From: Pyramidobacter porci
GTDB taxonomy: Bacteria > Synergistota > Synergistia > Synergistales > Dethiosulfovibrionaceae
Length of the DNA stretch: 64,000 bases
Reading direction: 5' to 3'
NCBI RefSeq assembly: GCF_009695745.1
Contig: NZ_VUNH01000003.1
Span: forward strand, 1 to 64,000
Program-made: the position numbers and the translations under genes
Notes under the pieces: model-generated
Told to the model about the DNA's origin: nothing
The model's database searches: none
Seen by the model: the letters and a program-made list of their open reading frames with translations, nothing else
Shown here: piece after piece, positions 26,752 to 35,094 of the stretch
Layout: each line of letters opens with the position of its first letter
Position numbering within the stretch: the stretch's first letter is position 1

Positions 26752-27672
26752 ATGAGAAACTTTTCCGCGAAAATTCTTTTGAGCGTTCTGCTGCTGGCGG
26801 CGGGAGGCGCTGCGCTGCCGGCGGCTCCCGTCGCCACTCAGCTGACCGCCGACGCCATGGACTACGATATGGAAAGCGGCGAGTTCAAGGCGCAGGGGCA
26901 CGTGACGCTGAAGCGCGAAGACGTGACGCTGACCTCCGCTTACGGCGAGGCCAGCACAAAAACGCAGAAGGCGCGCCTGTGGCGGAGCGTGCGCGTTTTC
27001 GGCACGTATCGCGGCGAAAAGATCGACGCCGTGTGTGCCGAGCTGACGGCCGACTTTTCCGTTTCCGGCGGCAGCTATGTGATGAAGGGGAGCGTGGACG
27101 CCGCCTTCGGCAGCCGCGTGCTGCGCGCGGCCACGGCGCGGCTGAGCGGGCAGACTTTCGGCGCCGAGGACGTGACGCATTTCGAGGACAAAGACCGCAA
27201 CATGGTCATGACCTGCGCCGCGCTGAGCGGCGATTACGATGCCCAAGGGCTTCGCGCGGCCGAAGGAAAGGGGAACGTCACGGTCGTGCAGCAGGATGAA
27301 GAGAAGGTTTCGCGCCTCTGGTGCGACGCGCTGTCCTATTCCCGCGCGGCCGATACGCTGACGGGAACCGGCAGCGCCAAGATTCACGTGCAGTCCAAAA
27401 GCGGCAAGACCCAGGAGACGACGATCGAATGCGAAAAGCTTGACTACTCCGTGGGCGGCAATGTCGTGACGGCGACGGGCGACGCCCGAGCCGTACAGGA
27501 CGGCCGCCGCATCAGCGCCCAGACGCTGATTTACCATCCCGACACCGGGCGGCTCGAGGCCAAGGGAACGCCGCGCATCTCCGTGGACTTGACGAATCTG
27601 AAACCGTCACCGCGGACGCCCGCGAAAAACGACGCTCCCGTCGCGGAAAGCAAAAAAGGCGGCAGGAAATGA
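26752..27672 (+). CDS. LptA/OstA-like periplasmic protein
   Basis: 306 aa with a signal peptide (MRNFSAKILLSVLLLAAGGAALPA). Two OstA-type repeats are seen: LTADAMDYDMESGEFKAQGHVTLKRED near 30-55 and a similar CEKLDYSVGGNVVTATGDARAVQD near 235-260. It probably forms part of the periplasmic LPS bridge fed by LptB. It is almost twice as long as E. coli LptA, possibly carrying two domains. Its stop overlaps the lptB start by 4 bp. Confidence 0.84.
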   Translation: MRNFSAKILLSVLLLAAGGAALPAAPVATQLTADAMDYDMESGEFKAQGHVTLKREDVTLTSAYGEASTKTQKARLWRSVRVFGTYRGEKIDAVCAELTADFSVSGGSYVMKGSVDAAFGSRVLRAATARLSGQTFGAEDVTHFEDKDRNMVMTCAALSGDYDAQGLRAAEGKGNVTVVQQDEEKVSRLWCDALSYSRAADTLTGTGSAKIHVQSKSGKTQETTIECEKLDYSVGGNVVTATGDARAVQDGRRISAQTLIYHPDTGRLEAKGTPRISVDLTNLKPSPRTPAKNDAPVAESKKGGRK

Positions 27673-28403
27673 GCGCCGTCAAAACGCTGAGCGCGACGGG
27701 GCTGAACAAGAGCTTCAAAAAACGCCACGTCGTCAACGACGTCAGCCTCGAGTTCAGCACCGGCGAAGTGGTGGGGCTGCTCGGCCCCAACGGCGCCGGC
27801 AAGACGACGAGCTTTTACATGATCGTCGGCCTGATCGAGGCCGATTCGGGCGTCGTCAGAATCGACGACCGCGACATCACGGGACTGCACGTGTACCAGC
27901 GCGCCCGCTGCGGCATCGGCTATCTGCCGCAGGAAGCCTCGGTGTTCCGCAGCCTGTCCGTGCGCGACAACATCGATCTGGTGCTGCAGGAGCGCGGCAT
28001 CGAGACGAAGAAGCGCCGGCAGGTCATCGACGGGCTGGTGGAGGAATTCGGCCTGACGGCGCTCGTCGACGTGATGGGCTATTCCCTTTCCGGCGGCGAG
28101 CGCCGCCGGCTGGAAGTGGCCCGCACGCTGGCGCTCGATCCCGATTTCATCCTGCTCGACGAGCCGTTCGCCGGCATCGACCCGATCGCGGTCGGCGATA
28201 TTCAGCAGATCGTCAAAACCCTGAAGGACAAGGGCTACGGCATCATGATCACCGACCACAACGTGCGCGACACGTTGGCCATCACCGATCGCGCCTACAT
28301 CATCTATCAGGGCGAAATCAAGGTGAAGGGAACGTCCGCGGAAATTGCCGACGATCCCTTTGCGAGAAAATATTACCTGGGCGATTCGTTTCGGCTCAAT
28401 TAA
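27669..28403 (+). CDS. lptB: LPS export ABC transporter ATPase LptB
   Basis: 244 aa. Walker A GPNGAGKTT (about 38-46), Q-loop at YLPQEASVFRSLSV (a LptB-specific segment), signature LSGGERRRLEVAR, Walker B FILLDEPFAGIDP and switch His in MITDHNVRDTL. It powers extraction of LPS from the inner membrane with LptFG. The overlap with the LptA-like gene supports the assignment and shows that the cell has an outer membrane. Confidence 0.96.
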   Translation: MSAVKTLSATGLNKSFKKRHVVNDVSLEFSTGEVVGLLGPNGAGKTTSFYMIVGLIEADSGVVRIDDRDITGLHVYQRARCGIGYLPQEASVFRSLSVRDNIDLVLQERGIETKKRRQVIDGLVEEFGLTALVDVMGYSLSGGERRRLEVARTLALDPDFILLDEPFAGIDPIAVGDIQQIVKTLKDKGYGIMITDHNVRDTLAITDRAYIIYQGEIKVKGTSAEIADDPFARKYYLGDSFRLN

Positions 28404-28879
28404 ACGGACGATTCCCCACTCTTTTCAAGCGCGTCGATTTGGTCGCTTTGCCCTGCGGCGATCAGTTTGGCGCACGCCTGCGCCGCTTTTGCCGCGACGG
28501 ACGTAAGGCCGATGCCCAAAGCGGCGCTTTGCGGCTGAATGGCGATGACCCAGGCTTCGCAGTCAGGCGGCAGCACGCCGGCTAAAAGCTGCGGCAGCGG
28601 CAGATCGTGGCTGGTGAAGGACGGATCGTCGACGCGTGCCAGCGGGAAACGGCGCAGGCTTCCGGGCGGCAGCCCCATGTCGGAGGCGTCGATCAGCAGA
28701 AAACGGCGCGGACATTCCTTTTTCAGCGTGGCGAGGTAATTGGCGGGCGCCAGCTCGCAGAGGCGCAGCGAAAAGTTCGGCAGTTTCCTCTTGCCGAGCA
28801 GACGCACCACCTCGAGCCCGACGGCGTCGTCACGCAGCAGGGGATTGCCGACGCCCCAGACGGTGGTATGGATTCTCAT
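28400..28879 (-). CDS. Hydrogenase-maturation-protease-family protein
   Basis: 159 aa HyaD/HycI-like endopeptidase. It begins VWGVGNPLLRDDAVGLEVVRLL, where the first Asp region binds nickel of the hydrogenase precursor, and has FLLIDASDMGLPPG with the second metal ligand region. Such enzymes clip the large-subunit C-terminus of [NiFe] hydrogenases after nickel insertion. No hydrogenase subunit is in the window. The ATG at 28879 has AAGGAG upstream. It converges with lptB, overlapping by 4 bp. Confidence 0.85.
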   Translation of the reverse strand: MRIHTTVWGVGNPLLRDDAVGLEVVRLLGKRKLPNFSLRLCELAPANYLATLKKECPRRFLLIDASDMGLPPGSLRRFPLARVDDPSFTSHDLPLPQLLAGVLPPDCEAWVIAIQPQSAALGIGLTSVAAKAAQACAKLIAAGQSDQIDALEKSGESSV

Positions 28880-28921
28880 ATTTTCTTGCGGCTCCTTTCG
28901 ATTGGCCACCCCGAACGGAAA

Positions 28922-28937
28922 TGTTCCGTGTGGAACA
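28922..28937. other. parS-like site 1
   Basis: TGTTCCGTGTGGAACA differs at two central bases from the palindrome TGTTCCACGTGGAACA, a ParB-binding parS form. It sits in a larger 14-bp perfect inverted repeat (28914-28927 with 28932-28945) in the intergenic region between the protease gene and murJ. Confidence 0.6.
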
Positions 28938-29009
28938 TTTCCGTTTCAGCGGGGCGGGTCTCTTTTATGGAAAATCCGCGAAAACTCGCGTGAGAGCGGG
29001 AGAAACTTC

Positions 29010-30578
29010 ATGGCAAGTGAAAAATCGGGAAACATGATCCGCAACGCCCTGACGATGATGATCGGCACGTTTTCAAGTCGCGTTCTCGGGCTGCTGCGCG
29101 AGGTGATCACCGCGGCGTATTTCGGCGCCGGACGTTCGCTGGACGCCTTTTTCGTGGCCTACACCGTCGCCAATCTCGGCCGCCAGCTGCTGGCCGAGGG
29201 CGCGCTGTCGGCTTCCTTTGTGCCGGTGTTCTCGCAGGTTCTGGAGCGGGACGGGCCTCGCCGCGCCGAGCGTCTGGCCCGTCAGGCGCTGACGGTGATC
29301 CTCGGCGCCGGCGCGCTGGCGGTGGCCGTCGGCATCGTGTTCAGCCCGCAGTTGATCGCCCTGATCGCGCCGGGCTTCGCGGGCGAAAAGAAAGCGCTGG
29401 TGGTGGCGATGACGCGGCAGCTTTTCCCGTTTCTGCTGCTGATCTCGGTGGCTGCGCTGGCGATGGGCGCGCTCAACAGCCTGAACTGCTTTTTCGTGCC
29501 GGCGCTGGCGCCGGCGCTCAGCAACGCCGTCTATATTATGACCGTCCTGTTCTGCGCGTCAAGATTCGGCGTGGAGAGCCTGGTCGGCGCGGTGCTTTTG
29601 GGCGGCGCAGCGCAGCTGGCGTTTCAGTGGTGGTGGACGGTTTGCCGCAAGGATATGCTGCTGGTGCCCGCCCGTCCGGATTGGCAGGATCCCGATCTGC
29701 GGCGCATGTTGGCACTGTTTTTGCCCTACGCGGCCGGGCTGTCGCTGAACCAGGTCAATCCCGTGCTGGGGCGGTTGTTCGGTTCGTTCCTATCCGACGG
29801 TTCCATCTCCATGCTGAACTATTCAAACCGCGTCATCCAGCTGCCGCTCGGCCTGGTGGTGATCGCCATCTCGCAGGCGGTGCTGCCGGAACTGGCGCGC
29901 TGCGTGCGGCAGGGCGACGAGGTCTTTGCGGGCACGCTGCGCGACGCGCTGCGCTTCGCGCTGTTCGTGATCCTGCCGGTGACGTTGGGAACGCTGCTCG
30001 TGTCCAGCGAAGCGGTGAATTTTCTGTTCTTCCGCGGCGCTTTTGACGCGGAAGCGTGGCGCGGCACGGCCTCGACGCTTTTTTACGCGGCGCTGGGACT
30101 GCCGGGCATGGCCTGTGCGACGGTGCTGATGCGCGCGCTTTTCGCCCGTTCGCTGCCGCGCGCGGCGATGACGATGACGGCCGCCAGCGTGGCGGGCACG
30201 CTGCTGTTCTCGGCGGCGCTGGTGTCGCCGATGAAGATGAACGGCATTGCGCTGGCCAGTTCGCTGGCGTTCACGTTTTCCAGCGGCGTCGGCGTTGCGT
30301 TGCTGCGTCGTGCCATGACGGCGCCGCTGCGGTTGTTTTCGGCCGGCTGGCTGGCGAAGATCGCCGTCTCCTGCGCGCTGACGCTTGCGGCGGGACTGGC
30401 GTGGCGAACGCTGTGGCGTTATCCGGCCGACGCTTCGCTGCTGCGGCGCGGGCTCTGGATCGTCGGAATCGCCGCGGCGTGCGCGGCCGTTTATGGTATA
30501 ACGACTTTGAAACTGAAGTGCGAAGAGTGGAGCCTGATCTTTCAGGCCGTCCGTCGGAAAACGCCGCGGGAGAAATGA
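29010..30578 (+). CDS. murJ: Lipid II flippase MurJ
   Basis: 522 aa polytopic membrane protein of the MOP superfamily. N-terminal TFSSRVLGLLREVITAAYFGAGRSLDAFFVA and EGALSASFVPVF are characteristic of MurJ/MviN. It has about 14 membrane segments. It flips lipid II across the inner membrane for peptidoglycan synthesis. The start is the ATG at 29010; an in-frame extension to 28740 would run through the parS site and the divergent gene. It is the first gene of a five-gene unit ending at 32984. Confidence 0.93.
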   Translation: MASEKSGNMIRNALTMMIGTFSSRVLGLLREVITAAYFGAGRSLDAFFVAYTVANLGRQLLAEGALSASFVPVFSQVLERDGPRRAERLARQALTVILGAGALAVAVGIVFSPQLIALIAPGFAGEKKALVVAMTRQLFPFLLLISVAALAMGALNSLNCFFVPALAPALSNAVYIMTVLFCASRFGVESLVGAVLLGGAAQLAFQWWWTVCRKDMLLVPARPDWQDPDLRRMLALFLPYAAGLSLNQVNPVLGRLFGSFLSDGSISMLNYSNRVIQLPLGLVVIAISQAVLPELARCVRQGDEVFAGTLRDALRFALFVILPVTLGTLLVSSEAVNFLFFRGAFDAEAWRGTASTLFYAALGLPGMACATVLMRALFARSLPRAAMTMTAASVAGTLLFSAALVSPMKMNGIALASSLAFTFSSGVGVALLRRAMTAPLRLFSAGWLAKIAVSCALTLAAGLAWRTLWRYPADASLLRRGLWIVGIAAACAAVYGITTLKLKCEEWSLIFQAVRRKTPREK

Positions 30579-30618
30579 CGCCGGCTGTCCGCGGGTGCAG
30601 AAAAACAGAGGTGAGTTT

Positions 30619-31167
30619 GTGAGAATGAAGAAAATGATAAAACTTCTTGGGACGGCGATGCTTCTGACGATGGGGGCAGTTTCGGTCTTTGCCGCTTCGG
30701 CGAACAAGGACGAAGAATTGATGAGAGCCCGCTCGGTGCTGCTGTGGATCGGCGGCACGCGCGTCGGCGACCTGATGGTCGGTGCCGACGCCAAACTGCA
30801 GTTCCAGTTCGTGGACCGGACGCTGTCGGCACGGATCTACGCCGAGCCTGGCAACTTTCCCGACGACATCGTATGGAACGCGTCGTATATCGACAAGGCG
30901 GCCCGCGCCAAGTGCAACCTGGTGATCCTCGGCTACCGGGCCATGAACCGCTGGAACTTCGATCCCGGCAAGCTGACAGTCAACGGCGAGCCGCTGCCGC
31001 CCGGGCGCATTTACACGAGTCTGCTTTCCAAGGAGACGGGCAATCTGGCCCCCGATACGCAGGACGCGATCGCTTTCGGCGTGCCGCGTTCGCAGTCGCG
31101 CGGCGGCAGCGAGGTCGTTTTCGGCTACGACGGATATTCCGTGAAATTGACGATTCCCGAGAGGTGA
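30619..31167 (+). CDS. Exported protein of unknown function
   Basis: About 182 aa with a clear signal peptide (MKKMIKLLGTAMLLTMGAVSVFA, cleavage before ASANKDE). The mature part is mostly beta-prone with segments like SVLLWIGGTRVGDLMV and DPGKLTVNGEPLPPGRIY. I recognise no family. The GTG at 30619 (6 bp after AGAGG) is preferred; the ATG at 30625 is the alternative. It lies between murJ and a zinc-ribbon gene, so an envelope role is likely but not shown. Confidence 0.62.
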   Translation: MRMKKMIKLLGTAMLLTMGAVSVFAASANKDEELMRARSVLLWIGGTRVGDLMVGADAKLQFQFVDRTLSARIYAEPGNFPDDIVWNASYIDKAARAKCNLVILGYRAMNRWNFDPGKLTVNGEPLPPGRIYTSLLSKETGNLAPDTQDAIAFGVPRSQSRGGSEVVFGYDGYSVKLTIPER

Positions 31168-31173
31168 GTGACA

Positions 31174-31350
31174 ATGGCTGGGCATGTGTTCAAGTGCGCG
31201 CTCTGCGGCGAGCGGATCAGCTCCGACGCCCGCCCGTCGCGCTGTCCGAAATGCGGGGGCAAGGCGTTCGTCCATGAAGAGGGCGAACCGTTGCGGAGAA
31301 AGGCGTGCTGCTCGGGATCGTGCAGCGGATGCAGCGGATGCTGCCACTAG
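31174..31350 (+). CDS. Small zinc-ribbon protein with cysteine-rich tail
   Basis: 58 aa. CALCGERIS and CPKCGGKAF form a four-cysteine zinc ribbon (two CxxC knuckles); the C-terminus CCSGSCSGCSGCCH adds six more cysteines and a histidine, enough for a second metal or cluster. GAGGTGAG precedes the ATG at 31174. Its last codons overlap the likely start of tsaD. Confidence 0.65.
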   Translation: MAGHVFKCALCGERISSDARPSRCPKCGGKAFVHEEGEPLRRKACCSGSCSGCSGCCH

Positions 31351-32381
31351 ACGGGCGTTTTCTGACGCTGGGGATCGAGAGCAGCTGCGACGACACGTCG
31401 GTGGCGCTGCTCGAAGGACCGCGGCGCGTCCTGAGCTGGAAGATCTCCAGCCAGATCGAACGGCACGCGGCGTTCGGCGGCGTCGTGCCCGAGTACGCTT
31501 CGCGCATGCATCTGGAGGCGATCCTGCCGCTGACGCGGGCCGTTCTCGACGAGGGCGGCGTCGCCGATCCCGCAAAGCAGATCGGCCTCGTGGCGGTGAC
31601 GTGCGGCCCGGGGTTGATGGGGTCGCTGTTGGTCGGCGTGATGACGGCCAAGGCGTACGCGCAGGCGTGGAAGGTTCCCATTCTCGGCGTCAATCATCTG
31701 GAAGGGCACATTTACGCCAACATGATCGATCATGAAGACCTGAAGTTCCCTTTTCTGTGCATGGTCGTCTCCGGCGGGCACACCGAGATCGTGCTCGTCA
31801 GGGGCTGCGGCGAATATCAGATGCTGGGGGCCACGCAGGACGACGCGGCCGGCGAGGCGTTCGACAAGGTGGCGAAAGCGCTCGGCCTGCCTTATCCCGG
31901 CGGCCCGGTGATCGACCGCCTGTCCGCCGCGGGCGACGCGGGCGCTTTCGAGTTTCCCGACGTGCTGCACAATCTGGAAGGGCTGGACTTCAGCTTCAGC
32001 GGTTTGAAAACGGCGGCGATCAATCAGGTGAACCGTCTGCGTCAGAAGGGCGAAGAAATTCCGCTGGAAGACTTTTGCGCTTCGTTCCAGAACACGGTGG
32101 TGAAGACGCTGATCGCCCGTCTCGAACAGGCCGTGAGGCTGACGGGCGTGAAGTCAGTGGCGATTTCCGGCGGCGTGGCGGCCAACAGCGCTTTTCGCCG
32201 CGCGGTGGCGGAACACGAGGGCTGGAAGAGCTTTCTGCCCTCGAAGATGTTCTGCACCGACAACGCGGTGATGGTGGCCGCCGCCGGCTGCGCGGCCTGG
32301 CAGAGCGGCCGCCGCGGCGGTCTTGACCTGGCGCCCGATCCGGCGCTTGATTTCGGCGAAGACGAGGTGGTCGGAGAATGA
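31338..32381 (+). CDS. tsaD: tRNA threonylcarbamoyladenosine synthase subunit TsaD
   Basis: About 347 aa. It contains LGIESSCDDTSVALL at the N-terminus, the metal motif HLEGH (about 120), VSGGHTEIVL and SFSGLKTA, all diagnostic for TsaD/Kae1. It transfers the threonylcarbamoyl group to A37 of ANN-decoding tRNAs with TsaB/E. The ATG at 31338 gives the closest match to family length; GTG 31305 and ATG 31329 are alternatives, as the region also codes the zinc-ribbon tail in another frame. Its stop overlaps the prepilin start by 4 bp. Confidence 0.94.
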   Translation: MLPLDGRFLTLGIESSCDDTSVALLEGPRRVLSWKISSQIERHAAFGGVVPEYASRMHLEAILPLTRAVLDEGGVADPAKQIGLVAVTCGPGLMGSLLVGVMTAKAYAQAWKVPILGVNHLEGHIYANMIDHEDLKFPFLCMVVSGGHTEIVLVRGCGEYQMLGATQDDAAGEAFDKVAKALGLPYPGGPVIDRLSAAGDAGAFEFPDVLHNLEGLDFSFSGLKTAAINQVNRLRQKGEEIPLEDFCASFQNTVVKTLIARLEQAVRLTGVKSVAISGGVAANSAFRRAVAEHEGWKSFLPSKMFCTDNAVMVAAAGCAAWQSGRRGGLDLAPDPALDFGEDEVVGE

Positions 32382-32833
32382 GGAAGGTGCGAAGGAGCAA
32401 GGGGTTTACGCTGATCGAACTGCTGATCGTGGTCACGGTGATCGGCATTCTTTCCGGCAGCATGATGCTGACGATGGGATCGAGCGCCGACAAGGCCGAA
32501 GCGACGCGGATCGTCGCCGATCTGCACAGCCTCAAGCTGGCGGCCGGGCTGTATTACGCCGATAACGTCGGCGGCGCGCTGTCGCCCGACATCGCCAAAC
32601 TGAAAACCTACGTGACCGCGCCGGAGAAGCTGAGCGGCGATCGGTACGAATTTATCGCTGGAGCCGACGCGGGACAGTGGTTCGTCGGCTACAAGGTGGC
32701 GGGGGCCGAGGCAGGCGTGCGCGAAAACCTGAAGAAAATGGCGGCCGCCAACGGTTTGCGCGTCGGCACGACCTCGGCGGACACCGACGTGTACGACGGC
32801 GGCACGGCGGGCGTTTACGTGCGCGTCAAGTAA
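32378..32833 (+). CDS. Type IV prepilin-like protein
   Basis: 151 aa. RRSKGFTLIELLIVVTVIG is a type IV prepilin leader; prepilin peptidase should cut after the Gly and methylate Phe, leaving the usual Glu5. The hydrophobic helix leads into a small globular domain without obvious disulfide cysteines. No other pilus gene is in the window, so it is either a pseudopilin of a system encoded elsewhere or an orphan. It starts inside the tsaD stop (ATGA). Confidence 0.85.
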   Translation: MRKVRRSKGFTLIELLIVVTVIGILSGSMMLTMGSSADKAEATRIVADLHSLKLAAGLYYADNVGGALSPDIAKLKTYVTAPEKLSGDRYEFIAGADAGQWFVGYKVAGAEAGVRENLKKMAAANGLRVGTTSADTDVYDGGTAGVYVRVK

Positions 32834-32944
32834 CCCTGGCTCTCGAAAGCGCGAGGAAAGCTCTGAGAAAAGCCGCCGCTTTTTGCGGCACGACCGCCAA
32901 CTGGAAAGGGAAAAAAGCGGGAGTATCGTTCCCCCCGGCATTAT

Positions 32945-32984
32945 GAAAATGGCGCTGAGAGACGTGTCTCTCAGCGCCATTTTC
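32945..32984. terminator. Bidirectional terminator after the murJ-prepilin unit
   Basis: An 18-bp perfect stem (32945-32962 with 32967-32984) with a 4-nt loop and A/T-rich base gives U-runs on either strand. Confidence 0.88.
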
Positions 32985-33028
32985 TGTCAGCGCGTACGCA
33001 TGGGACTCTTTATTGATTCTCGACTCAT

Positions 33029-33065
33029 ACCGATTCCTGGGAAAGTATTAACGTAGTTTGCCGGG
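33029..33065. repeat. Degraded end of the miniature element
   Basis: The bases ACCGATTCCTGGGAAAGTATTAACGTAGTTT-type stretch aligns with the left part of copy B (about 21072-21105, ACTAATTCTTGATAGAAAG then TATTAACATAATTT). Nothing similar follows, so only one end is left. Confidence 0.45.
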
Positions 33066-33107
33066 CGCGGCCTGCTTGCCGTTGAACCGTTCCGTTAAAA
33101 ATTGGCG

Positions 33108-33518
33108 TCAAAAGTCGATGGCGGACTGGCCGACGCGGTAGTAGGTTGTGCCGTTGTCCTCGTATTTCTCATAAACGCCTTCCACGGTGATGGGGGCTTC
33201 GAGATCGGGGAAATCTTCGGGGTAGTACAGCTCGCCGGCGACGCCAAACTCGAGGCTGTTCTGCGCCAGCGGGATGACGCAGTTGTAGAAAATCTTGTCG
33301 GGATCGGGCTGTCCCTGAGCGTCGATGCCCTGAATGATGGCGAACTGGCCGGTCATTTTGATGCGGCGGCCGAGGTAGTTTTCGGGATTGTTTTTGATGT
33401 CGTAGACGACGGCGAACAGCATGGTGCGCCCCATGGCGGTGAGATCGATGTCCGCAGCGGCCGGCGCGGGGATGCCCAGCGCCGCGAGAAGGAACAGCGC
33501 GGCGGCGAGGCGTTTCAT
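33108..33518 (-). CDS. Periplasmic protein linked to the zinc importer
   Basis: 136 aa with a signal peptide (MKRLAAALFLLAALGIPAPAAA). The mature part has YDIKNNPENYLGRRIKMTGQ, KIFYNCVIP and a late APITVEGVYEKYEDNGTTYYRV, which looks like an OB-fold beta-barrel. Similar small proteins occur beside zinc ABC importers in other anaerobes (from memory). The start is the ATG at 33518, overlapping znuB by 4 bp, so it is the last gene of the znuACB unit. It could be a zinc-dependent periplasmic accessory; no metal motif is obvious. Confidence 0.68.
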   Translation of the reverse strand: MKRLAAALFLLAALGIPAPAAADIDLTAMGRTMLFAVVYDIKNNPENYLGRRIKMTGQFAIIQGIDAQGQPDPDKIFYNCVIPLAQNSLEFGVAGELYYPEDFPDLEAPITVEGVYEKYEDNGTTYYRVGQSAIDF

Positions 33519-34369
33519 CGTGCGGTTCCTTTCAGGCGGCCGAGCGCCGCGCAGAGCAAAAAGACGAGGATGTTGCCGGCGACGATGGTGGATCCGACAG
33601 GCGTCCCCGCCAGCACGGAGACGACGATGCCGGCGGCGGCGCACAGCACGGAGACGGCGGCGGAACAGAGCGTGACCGAGAGGAACGACGTGAACAGCCG
33701 CATGGCGCTCAACGCCGGAAAAATGATCAGCGCCGAAATCAGCAGCGAACCGACGAGATTCATGGCCAGCACGATGATCACGGCGATGACCACGGCGATG
33801 ACCAGATTGTACAGCCCGGCGCGCGTGCCGGTGGCGGCGGCGAATTCTTCGTCGAACGTGACGGCGAAAATCTTGTGGTAGAACAGCACGAACACGGCGA
33901 TGACGATGAAGGACAGGAGAGCGCAGAGCTTGACCTCGAACGGATCCAGCGTCAGGATCGAGAAGGAACCGAAGAGGATGCTGCACACGTCGCCGGACAG
34001 ATTGGCCGAGCGCGAAAACACGTTCATGAGCAGATAGCCCATGGCGAGGGCGCTGACGGAGAGCATGGCGACGGCGGCGTCGCCCTTGATGCGGCGAGTC
34101 CTTCCGCCTTGGAGCAGCAGCACGGCGCAGGCCACGGTGACGGGGAGCGTCAGCGCCGTGGTGCTGCTCATCTTCAGCACGGCGGCCACGGCCATGGCGC
34201 CGAAGGCCACATGCGACAGACCGTCGCCGATCAGCGAGAAGCGTTTCAGCACCAGCGTCACGCCGAGCAGCGATGAGCACAGCGCCACGAGCACGCCGAC
34301 GATGAACGCGTAGCGCACGAAAGGATACTGAAAATATGCGGCGAGTTGGGTGAACGTGGCGGACATCAC
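33515..34369 (-). CDS. znuB: Zinc/manganese ABC importer permease
   Basis: 284 aa, ABC-3 family, with about eight membrane segments. Characteristic parts are LVLKRFSLIGDGLSHVAFGA near 40-60 and VGSLLISALIIFPALSAMRL near 205-225. It forms the membrane channel of the importer with znuC (overlapping by 4 bp upstream). Confidence 0.93.
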   Translation of the reverse strand: MMSATFTQLAAYFQYPFVRYAFIVGVLVALCSSLLGVTLVLKRFSLIGDGLSHVAFGAMAVAAVLKMSSTTALTLPVTVACAVLLLQGGRTRRIKGDAAVAMLSVSALAMGYLLMNVFSRSANLSGDVCSILFGSFSILTLDPFEVKLCALLSFIVIAVFVLFYHKIFAVTFDEEFAAATGTRAGLYNLVIAVVIAVIIVLAMNLVGSLLISALIIFPALSAMRLFTSFLSVTLCSAAVSVLCAAAGIVVSVLAGTPVGSTIVAGNILVFLLCAALGRLKGTAR

Positions 34370-35079
34370 TGCTTTCCCCCTTCGCGGTGCGTGAAGATCC
34401 GGCCGGCGGCGCTGCTGAGGTATTCCACACGGGAGCCGAAGAAGTATTTCCCTCCGCCGAGGTGGAGGATATGCGTGGCGTAGCGCACGGCGGCGGCAAT
34501 GTCATGAGAGATCATGACGACCGTGAGCCCTTCGTCGCGGTTCAGCGCCGCCACAAGCTCGTACATTTCCGTCGTGACTTTGGGGTCGAGACCGGTCACG
34601 GGCTCGTCGAGCATGATCAGTTTGCGCGTGGCGCAGAGCGCGCGGGCGAGAAGCACGCGCTGCTGCTGTCCTCCCGAAAGTTCGCGGTAGCAATGACTGG
34701 CCAGGGGCGTCACGCCGAGACGGGCCATGTTCCGCGCCGCCAGTTCCTTTTCCCGGCGCGTGTAGAACGGCCGCAGTCCCATGCGGTTCAGGCAGCCCGA
34801 CAGCACGATCTCCCTGACGCTGGCGGGAAAATCTTTCTGCACGACCGTCTGCTGAGGGAGGTAGCCGATCTCGGTCCGCTTCAGCCCTTCGCCGGTGACG
34901 ACGTGTCCCATCCTCGGCCTGATCAGGCCGAGGATAGTCTTCATCAGCGTACTTTTGCCGGAGCCGTTCTCGCCGACGATGTAGAGATAGTCGCCGCGCT
35001 CGACGGTGAAGTCCAGCCCTTCGATCACCGGCGCGCCCTCGTAGCCGGCGGCGACATTTTCGCAGGTAAGCAGAGCCAT
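34366..35079 (-). CDS. znuC: Zinc/manganese ABC importer ATPase
   Basis: 237 aa. Walker A GENGSGKST (about 36-44), IGYLPQQ Q-loop, signature [15 protein letters not shown], Walker B LIMLDEPVTGLDP and switch His in MISHDIAAAV. Gene order (A-C-B) and overlap with the permease support zinc uptake. It is 15 bp after znuA. Confidence 0.93.
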   Translation of the reverse strand: MALLTCENVAAGYEGAPVIEGLDFTVERGDYLYIVGENGSGKSTLMKTILGLIRPRMGHVVTGEGLKRTEIGYLPQQTVVQKDFPASVREIVLSGCLNRMGLRPFYTRREKELAARNMARLGVTPLASHCYRELSGGQQQRVLLARALCATRKLIMLDEPVTGLDPKVTTEMYELVAALNRDEGLTVVMISHDIAAAVRYATHILHLGGGKYFFGSRVEYLSSAAGRIFTHREGGKQ

Positions 35080-35094
35080 GGCAATCTTCCCGTT

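Noticed and set aside
25405-27537. Long open frame (710 codons) on the minus strand opposite the aldolase and lptA-like genes
   Set aside because: It is antisense to two clear genes with ribosome sites and family motifs; its product is low-complexity, as expected from GC-rich antisense reading.
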